The notes beneath the pieces were generated by a model, which ran no database searches, was not told the DNA's origin, and worked only from the letters and a program-made list of their open reading frames with translations. The translations under genes and the position numbers were made by a program. This document shows, in pieces, positions 17,971 to 25,971 of a DNA stretch of 64,000 nucleotides. This stretch comes from Mesonia sediminis (lineage in GTDB: Bacteria; Bacteroidota; Bacteroidia; Flavobacteriales; Flavobacteriaceae): contig NZ_JBHULZ010000002.1 in the NCBI RefSeq assembly GCF_042684705.1, positions 33,587 to 97,586 on the forward strand. The letters run 5' to 3'. Positions within the stretch are counted from its first letter, which is position 1; each line of letters begins with the position of its first letter.

Positions 17971-18357
17971 AGGTTGGACTTTAGTGGGTTGAAATACAAA
18001 CTTAAATAATAATCGGCAGTAAATCCGCCAAAGCCTTGTATATTAACAGCTTGTTAGGATTGCTTTGGCTGCTATGTTTTTTATTTTTAAAACTTTAACA
18101 TATTAAAAGCTTGTGGGAGATATAAAGGTGGTATGTTTGCTTAACATTAGAAACCACTTCAAATTCTAAGTAGTAGTTTATATTATTATTTGTTTTTCGA
18201 GTTCAACTCGCATTCTTATCGATTTTATTTCCTTTTTACTTTTTAATATTTGTTTTTATCTAATTGAAGGATGTTTAACATTCTGAGAGCTGATGAGCTG
18301 GTAGTTTGAAAAATAGGTTGCTGATGTATTTATAATAACAAATTAATATTTAGTAAA
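17971..18357. other. Divergent intergenic region ahead of the cold-shock gene
   Basis: Very AT-rich, no ORF recognised. It must contain the leftward promoter of the sugar dehydrogenase operon and the rightward promoter plus a possibly long 5' leader of the cold-shock gene, a feature common to cold-shock mRNAs. A CTCGAAAA/TCGAG-like short palindrome lies near 18197-18210. Confidence 0.4.
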
Positions 18358-18552
18358 ATGCAAGAAGGTACAGTAAAATTCTTTAACAACACAAAAGGAT
18401 TTGGATTCATTAAATCAAACGAAACAGGTGAGGATATTTTTGTTCACAGTACAGGTTTAATCGATGAAATTAGAGAAGATGACAAAGTTCAATTCAACAC
18501 CGAAAACGGTAGAAAAGGATTGAACGCGGTAAACGTTGAGGTAATCGACTAA
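18358..18552 (+). CDS. cspA: Cold-shock domain protein
   Basis: The 64-residue single-domain cold-shock protein carries both RNA-binding motifs: RNP1 KGFGFI (residues 14-19) and RNP2 DIFVH (27-31). These proteins bind single-stranded RNA/DNA and act as RNA chaperones in the cytoplasm. Length is typical for the family. The gene stands alone between a long AT-rich leader and its own terminator. The symbol is by family only; genomes usually carry several paralogues. Confidence 0.93.
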   Translation: MQEGTVKFFNNTKGFGFIKSNETGEDIFVHSTGLIDEIREDDKVQFNTENGRKGLNAVNVEVID

Positions 18553-18618
18553 TCCCGCTTATAAGTTAAGTGCTTTTTCCAGCAATTGTAAGAAGTACTT
18601 CACAAAGCTTCAAGTACA

Positions 18619-18646
18619 AGAAACCCCAAATTATTTGGGGTTTCTT
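18619..18646 (+). terminator. Rho-independent terminator after cold-shock gene
   Basis: AGAAACCCCAAA pairs with TTTGGGGTTTCT around a short AT loop, followed by Ts; it can act in both directions and may also serve the converging lipoprotein gene. Confidence 0.85.
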
Positions 18647-18685
18647 TATGGCTAAAAAGTAAGCATAAGGCTTGATGTGCTAAGG

Positions 18686-19228
18686 CTAAATGCCTAATAT
18701 TTTTGCGTCTACAAAAAACTCGGTATCTACCAATATTTCATGATTGCGGGTAATCACCTCGTCGGTACGGGTGGCCAAACGCAATTTAAAATGGTCTTCT
18801 TTGATGTACTTCATTAAATTCTTGCGTACGGTGTTTAACTTTAATTTTTGTCGGCCATCGGCAGGAATATCTTCTAAATAAGCAATTTTCACCTCTTCGT
18901 GTTGCTCAGAATAAATATACACCTCGATGCTGTTTAAGAAATTGAAATTACCATCTTCTGGCGATTTTATACGCAACTCCATTTTGGTGAGTTCAATTTT
19001 TTCAACCAAATCCTTACGGGTATGGTTGCTTTCAAATTCGGTTTCGGCATTCGATTCAATCTCGGGCGACTGCACATTAAAGGGTAAATCAACAACCGCC
19101 GACGAGGGTATGGTAACGGTTTTTTGGTATTCGAGTTTAAAATGTGTTAACTCATCTATTTTATCGCAGGCTACAAAGGTGGCGATAAGCGCAAAACATA
19201 AAAGAACAATGCCTTGTGTTTTTTTCAT
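18686..19228 (-). CDS. Putative lipoprotein of unknown function
   Basis: Starting at ATG 19228, the protein opens with a lipoprotein signal (MKKTQGIVLLCFALIATFVAC, Cys at 21). The mature part is about 160 residues of mixed beta structure with no recognised motif (EYQKTVTIPSSAVVDLPFN, then an even pattern of charged strands). An in-frame start 11 codons upstream (19261) would spoil the signal peptide. Single gene; converges on the cold-shock gene. Similar small lipoproteins are common in Bacteroidota. Confidence 0.75.
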   Translation of the reverse strand: MKKTQGIVLLCFALIATFVACDKIDELTHFKLEYQKTVTIPSSAVVDLPFNVQSPEIESNAETEFESNHTRKDLVEKIELTKMELRIKSPEDGNFNFLNSIEVYIYSEQHEEVKIAYLEDIPADGRQKLKLNTVRKNLMKYIKEDHFKLRLATRTDEVITRNHEILVDTEFFVDAKILGI

Positions 19229-19316
19229 ATACGTCTGATTAAAAAAATAAATTTGGGGCAAAGTAATGGTTTGTACTGAATTAGCCTAATTTTTTAACAC
19301 TTTGGCCGCCCAGGTA

Positions 19317-20600
19317 CTAGGTGGTGTTTTGTACTAATAATTGTTCTAGACCTTCCTGCTTAAAAAGCAATTGCCCCACTTGCAGCGTAGACCAGCCTGG
19401 CACTAAGCGATAGGTAAACGCTGGCCGCTGCTCTTTAATTTGGCACGCCAGATGATAAGTCCCAACAGTGCTGAGGCAGCTTTGGGATAAGTCTAAAAGG
19501 TGCGTCGCAATAAAACAGTAGCCTTGTTGCCACTGATTGAGCCCAGTGATGCTTTTTTGCGTTAGCACTCGCGCATCCTCTGCATTGGTAGCATTAAAAA
19601 ACTCGTCAAAAACCACCCAACAAGAATTGCCGCGTTGGGCTTGTAGCAAGGCTTGCTTAAAGTACATTAACTCTTGCATAAAATGACTGTAGCCTTGCTG
19701 TAGTGCATCGCGTTTGTGCAGGTGAATGCCAAAATAATCGATAAAGGGGAGCGATGCCTTTTTTGCGGGGACCGCCCATCCTAAATGCGCTAAATACACA
19801 CATAAACTGATGCTTTTTAAAAAAGTAGATTTGCCCGACATATTGGCGCCATTGATTAAATTGACACGTTGATTACTGCTAAAATCATTTTTTACAGGTT
19901 CGGTTAAAGCGGGATGATAAAAGCCTTGGAGTAGCAGTTTTGTTGCGCCTAATTCAGGAAAAACAAAATCATTTTTGCTAATCGCTATACTTACCGATAA
20001 TAAGGCCTCAAATTCAAATAAATCTTCCCAGAAAGCTTTTACCAGTCCTTTTTCTTTTAATTGGTGTACATGCTGACTCAAAGCAATACTATGCGAGAGC
20101 TTGAAAGCATCGGCTTGAATGGCTGCCTGATAACCCGATAGTTTAAATCCGGCTAAAAAAAACTGAATACCTTGTATTTTTCGTTTATAGGCTTCAGGAA
20201 AATCCGTTAATGACAATCGAGAAAAGTAGTTGAATTCTAATTTATGTAAAAACAAAACCAATAATTTATATTGACTTTGCTGTTGGTGCTTTTGCTTTCG
20301 CGTACTGAATAAGCGATAATGCCAAGTGCGTGCAGATAGGTCTTCTATATGTTCTTGTTGTAAAAAAGCAAATACTTCATTGAAATAAAGCGGACTGTAA
20401 GTATAGCTTCCCAATACCTTGTGCTGAGCAATCAAAGCTTTTAAAGTATTTTGCTGCGCTTCTACGGCTGTTGCGTTGGGTAAAGTTTGCTGCAAGAGTG
20501 CTTTTAAGCGTTGCTTAGTCTGCGCTTGTAAGGTAAAATCAAACAGCGGTAAAACTTCACTTTCTAAGGCTAAATCCTGTATTTCATTTGCTACTGACAT
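19317..20600 (-). CDS. MutS-like ATPase lacking mismatch-recognition domain
   Basis: The C-terminal ATPase of the 427-residue protein has Walker A NGANMSGKST (about 251-260), the MutS-type Walker B VVFDEFFNAT (about 331-340) and the switch segment FIATHLLDLS (about 364-373). The N-terminal half is helical like the MutS lever/clamp region, but the mismatch-binding domain I (with the Phe-x-Glu motif) is absent. Such short MutS-related proteins are widespread in Bacteroidota and their role is uncertain; they are unlikely to be canonical mismatch repair proteins. The metallophosphoesterase gene lies 50 bp upstream on the same strand. Confidence 0.8.
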   Translation of the reverse strand: MSVANEIQDLALESEVLPLFDFTLQAQTKQRLKALLQQTLPNATAVEAQQNTLKALIAQHKVLGSYTYSPLYFNEVFAFLQQEHIEDLSARTWHYRLFSTRKQKHQQQSQYKLLVLFLHKLEFNYFSRLSLTDFPEAYKRKIQGIQFFLAGFKLSGYQAAIQADAFKLSHSIALSQHVHQLKEKGLVKAFWEDLFEFEALLSVSIAISKNDFVFPELGATKLLLQGFYHPALTEPVKNDFSSNQRVNLINGANMSGKSTFLKSISLCVYLAHLGWAVPAKKASLPFIDYFGIHLHKRDALQQGYSHFMQELMYFKQALLQAQRGNSCWVVFDEFFNATNAEDARVLTQKSITGLNQWQQGYCFIATHLLDLSQSCLSTVGTYHLACQIKEQRPAFTYRLVPGWSTLQVGQLLFKQEGLEQLLVQNTT

Positions 20601-20650
20601 AGTTTACTCGCTATTGTTCCTAATAAGTCATTAAATGTAATTCATTAGTA

Positions 20651-21469
20651 TTAAACCTGCAATTCTACTACTTCGGCTCGAGCACCAAAACGCAGGGGTA
20701 AGATGCTGGTGCCAATTCCTTTCGAAACATACATAGGGTAACCGCCTTGGGTGTACCAACCGCTTAAATACTTACCGCTTCCTCTAGGCTTAAAGGGGGT
20801 GCACCCAAAAAAATTCAATTGACCCCCGTGGGTATGGCCGGCTAGCAATGCGTGCAAAGTAAAATTGGGTGGCTGTGCCATTACTTGATCGCGAAAAGCA
20901 GGGCAGTGACATAAAAGCAAGTTAACCTCTTGCGGAACGTAGTCCTTTGTGGTTGTGGTCCAATCGGGCGAACCGGCCACCCAATCGTCTACACCCAAAA
21001 TACCAATGCGGCGTCCTTTTAGGGTAAATTGAGTGTGCGAATTGACCAACAATTGCACACCGTAGGCGGAATATAAATTTTTAAGCTGACTTAAATTCAC
21101 TTTCCCCCAATATTCCCAATTGCCTAGAATCGCTACTTTAGGCAAGCTTTTGGGTAGTAAAGCTAGAAATTCTTCTAAGGCGGTTAAGCCTTTTTGCTCA
21201 TCGATAACATCGCCCGTAAGCACCAATAAATCGGGGGGTTGAGCTTTAATTTTTCTAGCTATTTTACGCTGACGGCGGCCGAGTTGCTGCATATGTAAAT
21301 CACTGATTTGCAACACGCGAATAGGGTGTTTTGGTGCGCTAGGCAGCACATGAACACTCCAATCAAGAACATAGCGTTCAAACCAACACATATCCCATAC
21401 CAAGACGCCCGCAAGTGCTAAAAGCGAACCGCTAATGAATTTTCTTCGGCTAAGTTTTGACTTTTTCAT
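20651..21469 (-). CDS. Calcineurin-like metallophosphoesterase, membrane-exported
   Basis: The N terminus SRRKFISGSLLALAGVLVW (about 7-25) is a Tat-like signal or anchor. The phosphoesterase core follows in order: ISDLHM (Asp and His metal ligands, about 54-59), TGDVID (about 84-89), LGNWEYW (about 114-120), CHCPAF and GHTHGGQ (about 211-217). It resembles the YaeI/YkuE group of lipid-related phosphodiesterases. The usual GNH[DE] signature reads GNWE here, so the general-acid His is Trp; the metal-binding Asn is kept. Probably periplasmic-side, two-metal phosphoesterase of unknown substrate. Confidence 0.85.
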   Translation of the reverse strand: MKKSKLSRRKFISGSLLALAGVLVWDMCWFERYVLDWSVHVLPSAPKHPIRVLQISDLHMQQLGRRQRKIARKIKAQPPDLLVLTGDVIDEQKGLTALEEFLALLPKSLPKVAILGNWEYWGKVNLSQLKNLYSAYGVQLLVNSHTQFTLKGRRIGILGVDDWVAGSPDWTTTTKDYVPQEVNLLLCHCPAFRDQVMAQPPNFTLHALLAGHTHGGQLNFFGCTPFKPRGSGKYLSGWYTQGGYPMYVSKGIGTSILPLRFGARAEVVELQV

Positions 21470-21613
21470 AAACCAGCTCCAAGTTATTCTTTTTTTATCA
21501 ATTAGCCTGCCGGTTAAACTAATTTTTCATCTACAAACCGGTCTAAAGAGTATAAATTATAAGTGCTCTAGAGGTGGCTCTGCCCTAAGTAGATTATCTT
21601 TGTCAAAAAAAAG

Positions 21614-22828
21614 ATGCGTAATTTACCGCTTTCGGCTTTAAGCCTGATTTTATTATTATGGGTTTCTCCCATTTATGCACAGCATTGTGAGGGTGTGGCA
21701 ACCCAAGACTTGTCTGCAGATCGCGATCAGATTCCCGGCAAGACCATGGGCCAAAAACTAGAGAGTTTATTGTTTTGGAACAATGAAGAAAAGTTAAACC
21801 GCTTTGGTAACATGCATCGGTTGTTTCCTAGTATAGCTATACCCGCTTCCGCGGAAGCGAAACCTCTTACCAAAGCCGATGTATGGTTTCAAGATGAGAC
21901 GCAACAGCAAGCGATAAGCAGTTATATGCAAGACAACCAGCTTACGGGTTTGTTGGTTTGGCAAGACGGCCACATTCGGTTAGAGCGTTATGCAGCGCCC
22001 TTAAAAGCTGATGGAGTATGGACCAGCTTTTCGGTGGCAAAATCAATTACTTCTATGCTGCTGGGCGTGGCGCTAAAACAAGGCGATATTCAACATCTAG
22101 AGGATAAGCTTAAAACCTATGTACCAGAGTTGGCGGGTTATGACTATGGTGAGGTGAGTTTGCGCCAATTGGCAAGCATGACTTCGGGCATTGCTTGGAA
22201 CGAAGATTACCAAGATCCCGAATCTGATGTTGCCCGTATGTATCAAGGCGAATGCCAAGGTGGGGAAGCGCATATATTAAGCTATATGAAACAATTGAAG
22301 AAAGCGCATGAACCTGGAGAGGTATGGAATTATAATACGGGTGAAACCGATTTGCTGGGTATTGTTTTACAAAAAGCCACGGGACAAAGTTTGGCGAGCT
22401 ATCTCGCTGAACACATTTGGCAAAAATACGGCATGCAAGATTGTGCCTTTTGGCTTACCGACGAGTGTAGCGGTTTAAATTTAGGGGGCAGTGGGCTATC
22501 GGCGAGCTTGCGTGATTTTGCACGTTTGGGTCTTGTTATGATGCAAGAAGAAAGAGAAAGCACCGGCTTACTTGCAGATGCCTACCGCCAAAATGCAAGT
22601 AAGGCGCTGTACCAAACCCAAAGCGATGGGAGTGGTTATGGTTATTTGTGGTGGCGTACCAAGCATAGTGCCTATGCAGCCGCCGGAATTTTTGGTCAGT
22701 TTCTTTATTTGAATCCGAGTAAAAACTTGGTAGTGGTGCAATTGGGAGCCTGGCCAAAAGCCAGTACTAAAGAATTGGTGCAACGACGTATGAATTTCAT
22801 TAAACAAATCGAAGCACAAATCGATTAA
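21614..22828 (+). CDS. Secreted serine hydrolase of the beta-lactamase/class C fold
   Basis: A signal peptide (MRNLPLSALSLILLLWVSPIYAQ) precedes a beta-lactamase-family domain with SVAK (nucleophile Ser and Lys, about 143-146), a second motif YNTGE (about 239-243) and a C-terminal Gly-rich strand (YAAAGIFGQFLYL). The YNTG form is closer to 6-aminohexanoate-oligomer hydrolase and esterase-like members than to true beta-lactamases. Substrate unknown. It is divergent from the metallophosphoesterase gene, and its last codon overlaps the stop of the converging sigma-factor gene by 4 bp. Confidence 0.8.
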   Translation: MRNLPLSALSLILLLWVSPIYAQHCEGVATQDLSADRDQIPGKTMGQKLESLLFWNNEEKLNRFGNMHRLFPSIAIPASAEAKPLTKADVWFQDETQQQAISSYMQDNQLTGLLVWQDGHIRLERYAAPLKADGVWTSFSVAKSITSMLLGVALKQGDIQHLEDKLKTYVPELAGYDYGEVSLRQLASMTSGIAWNEDYQDPESDVARMYQGECQGGEAHILSYMKQLKKAHEPGEVWNYNTGETDLLGIVLQKATGQSLASYLAEHIWQKYGMQDCAFWLTDECSGLNLGGSGLSASLRDFARLGLVMMQEERESTGLLADAYRQNASKALYQTQSDGSGYGYLWWRTKHSAYAAAGIFGQFLYLNPSKNLVVVQLGAWPKASTKELVQRRMNFIKQIEAQID

Positions 22829-23355
22829 ATTCCAGGAGCGCAACGCGCACAATGCGATTCGCCGCTAAGTGTTCCATTTTCATCTAGGGTATATCCGCAA
22901 CAGTTTACCAAAGCCTCTTGCAACCAAGCCTTGGCTCGGCGAATACGTGCTTTTACATTGGCTAAACTAAGCCCTAGTAGAGCAGCGGCTTCTTGTTGTT
23001 TTTTACCGGCAATAAAACATAATTTTACCACCTCTTGGTAAGATGGGGGTAGCTCGCTTAAAAAGCGTTCCCAACAGCATGGGGTAAAGGCAGCGTTGTT
23101 TTCGACTACAGCCTCGTTTTCCAATAAAGGTAGATGCGTTTTTTGCTGAGCGAAATAGGTATAAACTTCATTACGGGCAATTTGAAACAACCAAGCTTTA
23201 GCTTTTTTATCGTCTCGCAGTTGGTGTTTTTTTAGGTGGGCCCGTAAAAAGGTATTTTGTAAGATATCTTTACTGGTCTCGGGCTGCTTTACCCATTTTA
23301 AGATAAAGTAGTAAATTGGTTTTTTGTATTCTTTCCAAAGTTCTTTTGTAAGCAT
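22825..23355 (-). CDS. ECF sigma factor with Cys-rich C terminus (SigZ/CorE-like)
   Basis: From ATG 23355 the protein is 176 residues. Sigma region 2 spans about 5-70 (DILQNTFLRAHLK, KAWLFQIARNEVYTYF) and region 4 about 105-155 (LPPSYQEVVKLCFI, KKQQEAAALLGLSLANVKARIRRAK). The linker holds CC (FTPCCWERF), and the tail reads NCCG...ESHCARCAPGI. Cys-rich tails occur in SigZ-type factors and in CorE-type metal-sensing sigma factors, which work without an anti-sigma protein. No anti-sigma gene is adjacent. It lies 43 bp behind a metallothionein-like gene, which supports a metal or redox role by inference. The longer frame from 23436 would run through the terminator. Confidence 0.82.
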   Translation of the reverse strand: MLTKELWKEYKKPIYYFILKWVKQPETSKDILQNTFLRAHLKKHQLRDDKKAKAWLFQIARNEVYTYFAQQKTHLPLLENEAVVENNAAFTPCCWERFLSELPPSYQEVVKLCFIAGKKQQEAAALLGLSLANVKARIRRAKAWLQEALVNCCGYTLDENGTLSGESHCARCAPGI

Positions 23356-23367
23356 AAAACAATATAA

Positions 23368-23395
23368 AAAAGCTTGGTTAAAAAACCAAGCTTTT
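23368..23395 (-). terminator. Perfect 12-bp hairpin between metallothionein and sigma genes
   Basis: AAAAGCTTGGTT (23368-23379) pairs perfectly with AACCAAGCTTTT (23384-23395) around four A. On the minus strand it follows the metallothionein stop by a few bases and runs into Ts, so it likely terminates or attenuates the short transcript before the sigma gene. Confidence 0.8.
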
Positions 23396-23398
23396 GGT

Positions 23399-23512
23399 TT
23401 AACAACAAGTGCATTGGCTGCATTCACAACGATCACAAAGACAGTTATTTTGCGCGCAGTTCACGCAGTTACATTTTTTACATTCGCATTGTGTACATGT
23501 GCAAGTATTCAT
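23399..23512 (-). CDS. Metallothionein-like Cys-rich peptide, 37 residues
   Basis: A 37-codon frame from ATG (23510-23512) to TAA (23399-23401) encodes a protein with 14 cysteines, arranged as repeated CxC and CxxC pairs (CTCTQCEC, KKCNCVNC, CLCDRCEC, CTCC), with Lys, Asn, Gln and Glu between them and almost no hydrophobic residues. This composition is what a metal-thiolate cluster protein needs; it should bind Cu(I), Zn or Cd in the cytoplasm. It does not match a named bacterial metallothionein that I can recall. Own terminator just behind it, then a Cys-tailed sigma factor. Confidence 0.75.
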   Translation of the reverse strand: MNTCTCTQCECKKCNCVNCAQNNCLCDRCECSQCTCC

Positions 23513-23849
23513 AATTTTTTGTTTTTAGGGTTCATGAAGTAGATAGAAAAGTGACCAAAAAGATACACTGAAATCCATTTTTTTTTAATCATACCGTTTT
23601 GTTCTTTTCTGGTTCTAGATTAAAGGCTAGGGCACTAATAGTTTAAATGTATTTCTGGGGATGGCAGTTGGCAACAAGCTTTTCAGTCTATGCGAGAGCT
23701 GTCAATTAATAATTTGCAGATACATAGTATTCAATTCATAATTTTTTGTTAATTTAGTAGGATAGGTAGAAGCCAAATGTGTGTGAATTAGGGGGTAAGG
23801 TGCCTATTGCAGTTTTTGTTTACCTTATATCTTATAACCAACAGTAAAA
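23513..23849. other. Intergenic region upstream of metallothionein-like gene
   Basis: No ORF recognised. On the minus strand TATCTTTTTG (about 23571-23562) resembles the -7 element TAnnTTTG of Bacteroidota and would give a leader of about 50 nt for the metallothionein-like gene. Confidence 0.35.
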
Positions 23850-24395
23850 ATGAAAAACTTTATAGTCTTATTTTTATTATGCTTTGCCTTGGGCTGTAAT
23901 ACCGTTGAGAAAAACAAGCTTGCCGTATTAACCGGCAACAACTTACAGGCGGTGGGGTTTTTAAACCAATCGGTATATTTACCTGCTGGTTTCCAGCCCG
24001 TGCACAAGGAGGATAATGAGGCTGCAGCCGAATATTTGGCTAATTTTGATGCTAATAGTGTACTCTTTGTAGATCGGCAAAATGGGGTGAATAGCATTAC
24101 TTTTATGCCGGCCGATTATACCAAATTGTCTAAACCCTTAATCAATTACTATGTAAACGATCTCGAAAGGCATTTTTCTAAAGAAGGATTGGCGATGCAA
24201 CGCTTAGAGGCCAAAATGTTGCGTTATGGTAGCGCCGAAATCATTAAAATAAAATACCTTCAAGCGCTTGAAGAGGCGCAGGCTTATATCACCCAGTATG
24301 TGGTGAGCCACGATTTGGAGACCTATATTATTTTGGTTCGCCACCAAGAAAATCAGGATTTCCTAGCAATTTTAAAAAGCAATTTTAACGTGTAA
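23850..24395 (+). CDS. Putative lipoprotein of unknown function
   Basis: MKNFIVLFLLCFALGC is a clear lipoprotein signal, with lipidated Cys at 16. The mature 165 residues form an alpha/beta domain (VYLPAGFQPVHKEDNEAAAEYLANFD, then FMPADYTKLSKPLINYYVNDLERHFSKEG and YITQYVVSHDLETYIILVRH). I do not recognise the family. It is followed after 10 bp by a membrane protein gene, so the two are probably co-expressed in the envelope. Confidence 0.75.
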   Translation: MKNFIVLFLLCFALGCNTVEKNKLAVLTGNNLQAVGFLNQSVYLPAGFQPVHKEDNEAAAEYLANFDANSVLFVDRQNGVNSITFMPADYTKLSKPLINYYVNDLERHFSKEGLAMQRLEAKMLRYGSAEIIKIKYLQALEEAQAYITQYVVSHDLETYIILVRHQENQDFLAILKSNFNV

Positions 24396-24405
24396 AATCA
24401 GGACT

Positions 24406-24993
24406 ATGGCTACGCGACCAAAATACCTAAGCGGAAAATATGTTTTTATCATTTCACTTTTAGTCTTAGGGCTCAGTGTGGTTTTGGTTTACAGTATAGG
24501 ACTTTCGTTTGATAAAAGACTTGAGGTGAAAATCTACACAGCCCTAAGTCTAATAGCTTCTTGCTTGTTTTTATTTATGACCTATGGGCTTTATACGGGT
24601 ATAGGACTTATAGACGACTTCCCTAAATTTAAGCATTTTAAACGCGGCCATTTTTTTGAGCATATCACACCCGAAAAGTATGAAATGCCACAGATTGATA
24701 CTGGCGATGGCATTGCAGGCCTGTTTTTATCGGTTATTTTATGGATTGCCATGACCATTCTTTGTCTGGTCATGTTACTTTTTTTAGAAGTCTTTTTTTG
24801 GTTCTCTCTATTTGTTTTACTCACCATGTTATATTGGGTGTTTTTTAGAGCAATGCGCATGGTTTTTAGAAAATCTAAAGACACCCAAAAAGATTTAGGT
24901 TTGTCGCTGCTGTACGCGAGCATCTATACCTTCTTATATGTGGGCTGGTTGTATGGCGTAGTTTATCTTTACGAGTTCTGGGCGGTAAACTAA
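24406..24993 (+). CDS. Integral membrane protein of unknown function
   Basis: The 195-residue protein has about five hydrophobic helices (roughly 11-32, 40-60, 103-128, 133-150 and 168-192) and a cytosolic or periplasmic loop of about 40 residues (FPKFKHFKRGHFFEHITPEKYEMPQ). No conserved motif is recognised. It pairs with the lipoprotein gene 10 bp upstream; a joint envelope function is inferred from spacing only. Confidence 0.7.
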   Translation: MATRPKYLSGKYVFIISLLVLGLSVVLVYSIGLSFDKRLEVKIYTALSLIASCLFLFMTYGLYTGIGLIDDFPKFKHFKRGHFFEHITPEKYEMPQIDTGDGIAGLFLSVILWIAMTILCLVMLLFLEVFFWFSLFVLLTMLYWVFFRAMRMVFRKSKDTQKDLGLSLLYASIYTFLYVGWLYGVVYLYEFWAVN

Positions 24994-25339
24994 GTATCGT
25001 AATCCACATAGTTTGGTTGTTTTTAATGTCGCTTACGCGGATGGAAATAATCGCCCGCAAATAAAGAAAACCATAGTTGGTTTTAGCGATAGCTCATTTT
25101 GCCTTGCTCGGTTATTATCCATTTAAATTTACCTTCTTTTTTTCTCTATTCTTTGGGTCGATGAACAACTTTTATCTAGCCCACTACCAGCATTTTTTAA
25201 AAACGATTTAAAGGCGATTTCTATTTAATATGCCTTGTGAAAAATAGAAGGATAAGCATATTTTTTAAAAAACTACCGCTACTTTTTATCCTATCTTCAA
25301 AGCCTTTTAAACAAAAGCCTTTGAAGAGGTAATAAAATA
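24994..25339. other. Intergenic stretch with hairpin ahead of repeat array
   Basis: No ORF recognised. CTTCAAAGCCTTTT (25295-25308) and AAAAGCCTTTGAAG (25313-25326) form a 14-bp stem with one mismatch and a 4-nt loop, 13 bp before the TTGTACAA array. Confidence 0.45.
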
Positions 25340-25476
25340 TTGTACAATTTTTACTCAAAAATTGTACAATATTTATATAAAAGTTGTACAATATTTTTTT
25401 GAAAATTGTATAACTTTTGTAAATTAGTTACTGATCAAAAGATTAATTGTACAGCAACTTTTAATTAATTGTACCG
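25340..25476 (+). promoter_or_regulatory. 22-bp-periodic TTGTACAA array upstream of HU-like gene
   Basis: TTGTACAA occurs at 25340, 25362 and 25384; TTGTATAA follows at 25406; after one degenerate 41-bp step TTGTACAG lies at 25447 and TTGTACCG at 25469. The repeats are therefore spaced exactly 22 bp within each block. The core is an 8-bp palindrome and the 14-bp spacers are AT-rich. Sites about two helical turns apart place bound proteins on one DNA face, as in operators or iterons. The array ends 37 bp before the HU-like start codon, so autoregulation is the simplest reading. Confidence 0.7.
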
Positions 25477-25513
25477 TAACTTTATTTTGTTTTACCCTTT
25501 AATACTAAAAAAT

Positions 25514-25924
25514 ATGCCCGTACAGTACCGCATTGGAAAACGAAAAAACAATTTAAATCCGTCTGAGTCTTTGCGCTATATGATGCAAGCCGTACATACG
25601 GGAGAAATAGATTCGGAGCGCTTGGCTTATGAAATCAGTAATGAATCTACGCTAAGTCAAGCTGATGTGGTAGCGGTTTTAAAAGCTTTGGGTCAGAAAG
25701 TGCAGTTTCATCTGTCTGAAGGCCGAGTGGTTGAACTCGATAATTTGGGTCGGTTTAAGGTGGGTTTTAAATCGGAGTCCGCGACTACAATTCGAGAATT
25801 ATCGCCCAAAAAGGTTAAAAAATTTCATATCAATTACCAACCCAGTCGGGCTTTAAAAAAATGGCTTAGAGGTAAGCCTACGCTGGTTAAGGAGCCGAAA
25901 TCAAAAGCTAAGCCCAAAGTTTAG
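25514..25924 (+). CDS. HU-like DNA-binding protein (Bacteroidota type)
   Basis: From ATG 25514 the protein is 136 residues with pI-raising Lys/Arg tails. It has the HU/IHF core of the longer Bacteroidota type: MPVQYRIGKRKNN at the start, helices with LAYEISNESTLSQADVVAVLKALGQKV (about 37-63), then the beta arm LSEGRVVELDNLGRFKVGFKSE (about 67-88). The tail is lysine-rich (VKEPKSKAKPKV). These proteins bend or coat DNA. The upstream in-frame ATG at 25469 overlaps the last repeat of the array and is less likely. Confidence 0.8.
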   Translation: MPVQYRIGKRKNNLNPSESLRYMMQAVHTGEIDSERLAYEISNESTLSQADVVAVLKALGQKVQFHLSEGRVVELDNLGRFKVGFKSESATTIRELSPKKVKKFHINYQPSRALKKWLRGKPTLVKEPKSKAKPKV

Positions 25925-25971
25925 TGGCTAGGCAGATTAAATTTGGTGAGTGAGGTTTTTTAGCTAAGCGG

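Noticed and set aside
19317..20600. Canonical mismatch repair MutS
   Set aside because: At 427 residues it lacks the mismatch-recognition domain and connector; only the ATPase and lever-like part remain.
21614..22828. Antibiotic-resistance beta-lactamase
   Set aside because: Second motif is YNTG rather than YAN or SDN and no KTG triad is evident; it fits the esterase/oligomer hydrolase branch.
22568..22852. Minus-strand ORFs inside the serine hydrolase gene
   Set aside because: Antisense shadows with no family resemblance, overlapping a well supported coding region.
25340..25476. CRISPR array
   Set aside because: Conserved units are only 8 bp with 14-bp AT-rich intervals; no 25-40 bp repeats with unique spacers and no cas genes.
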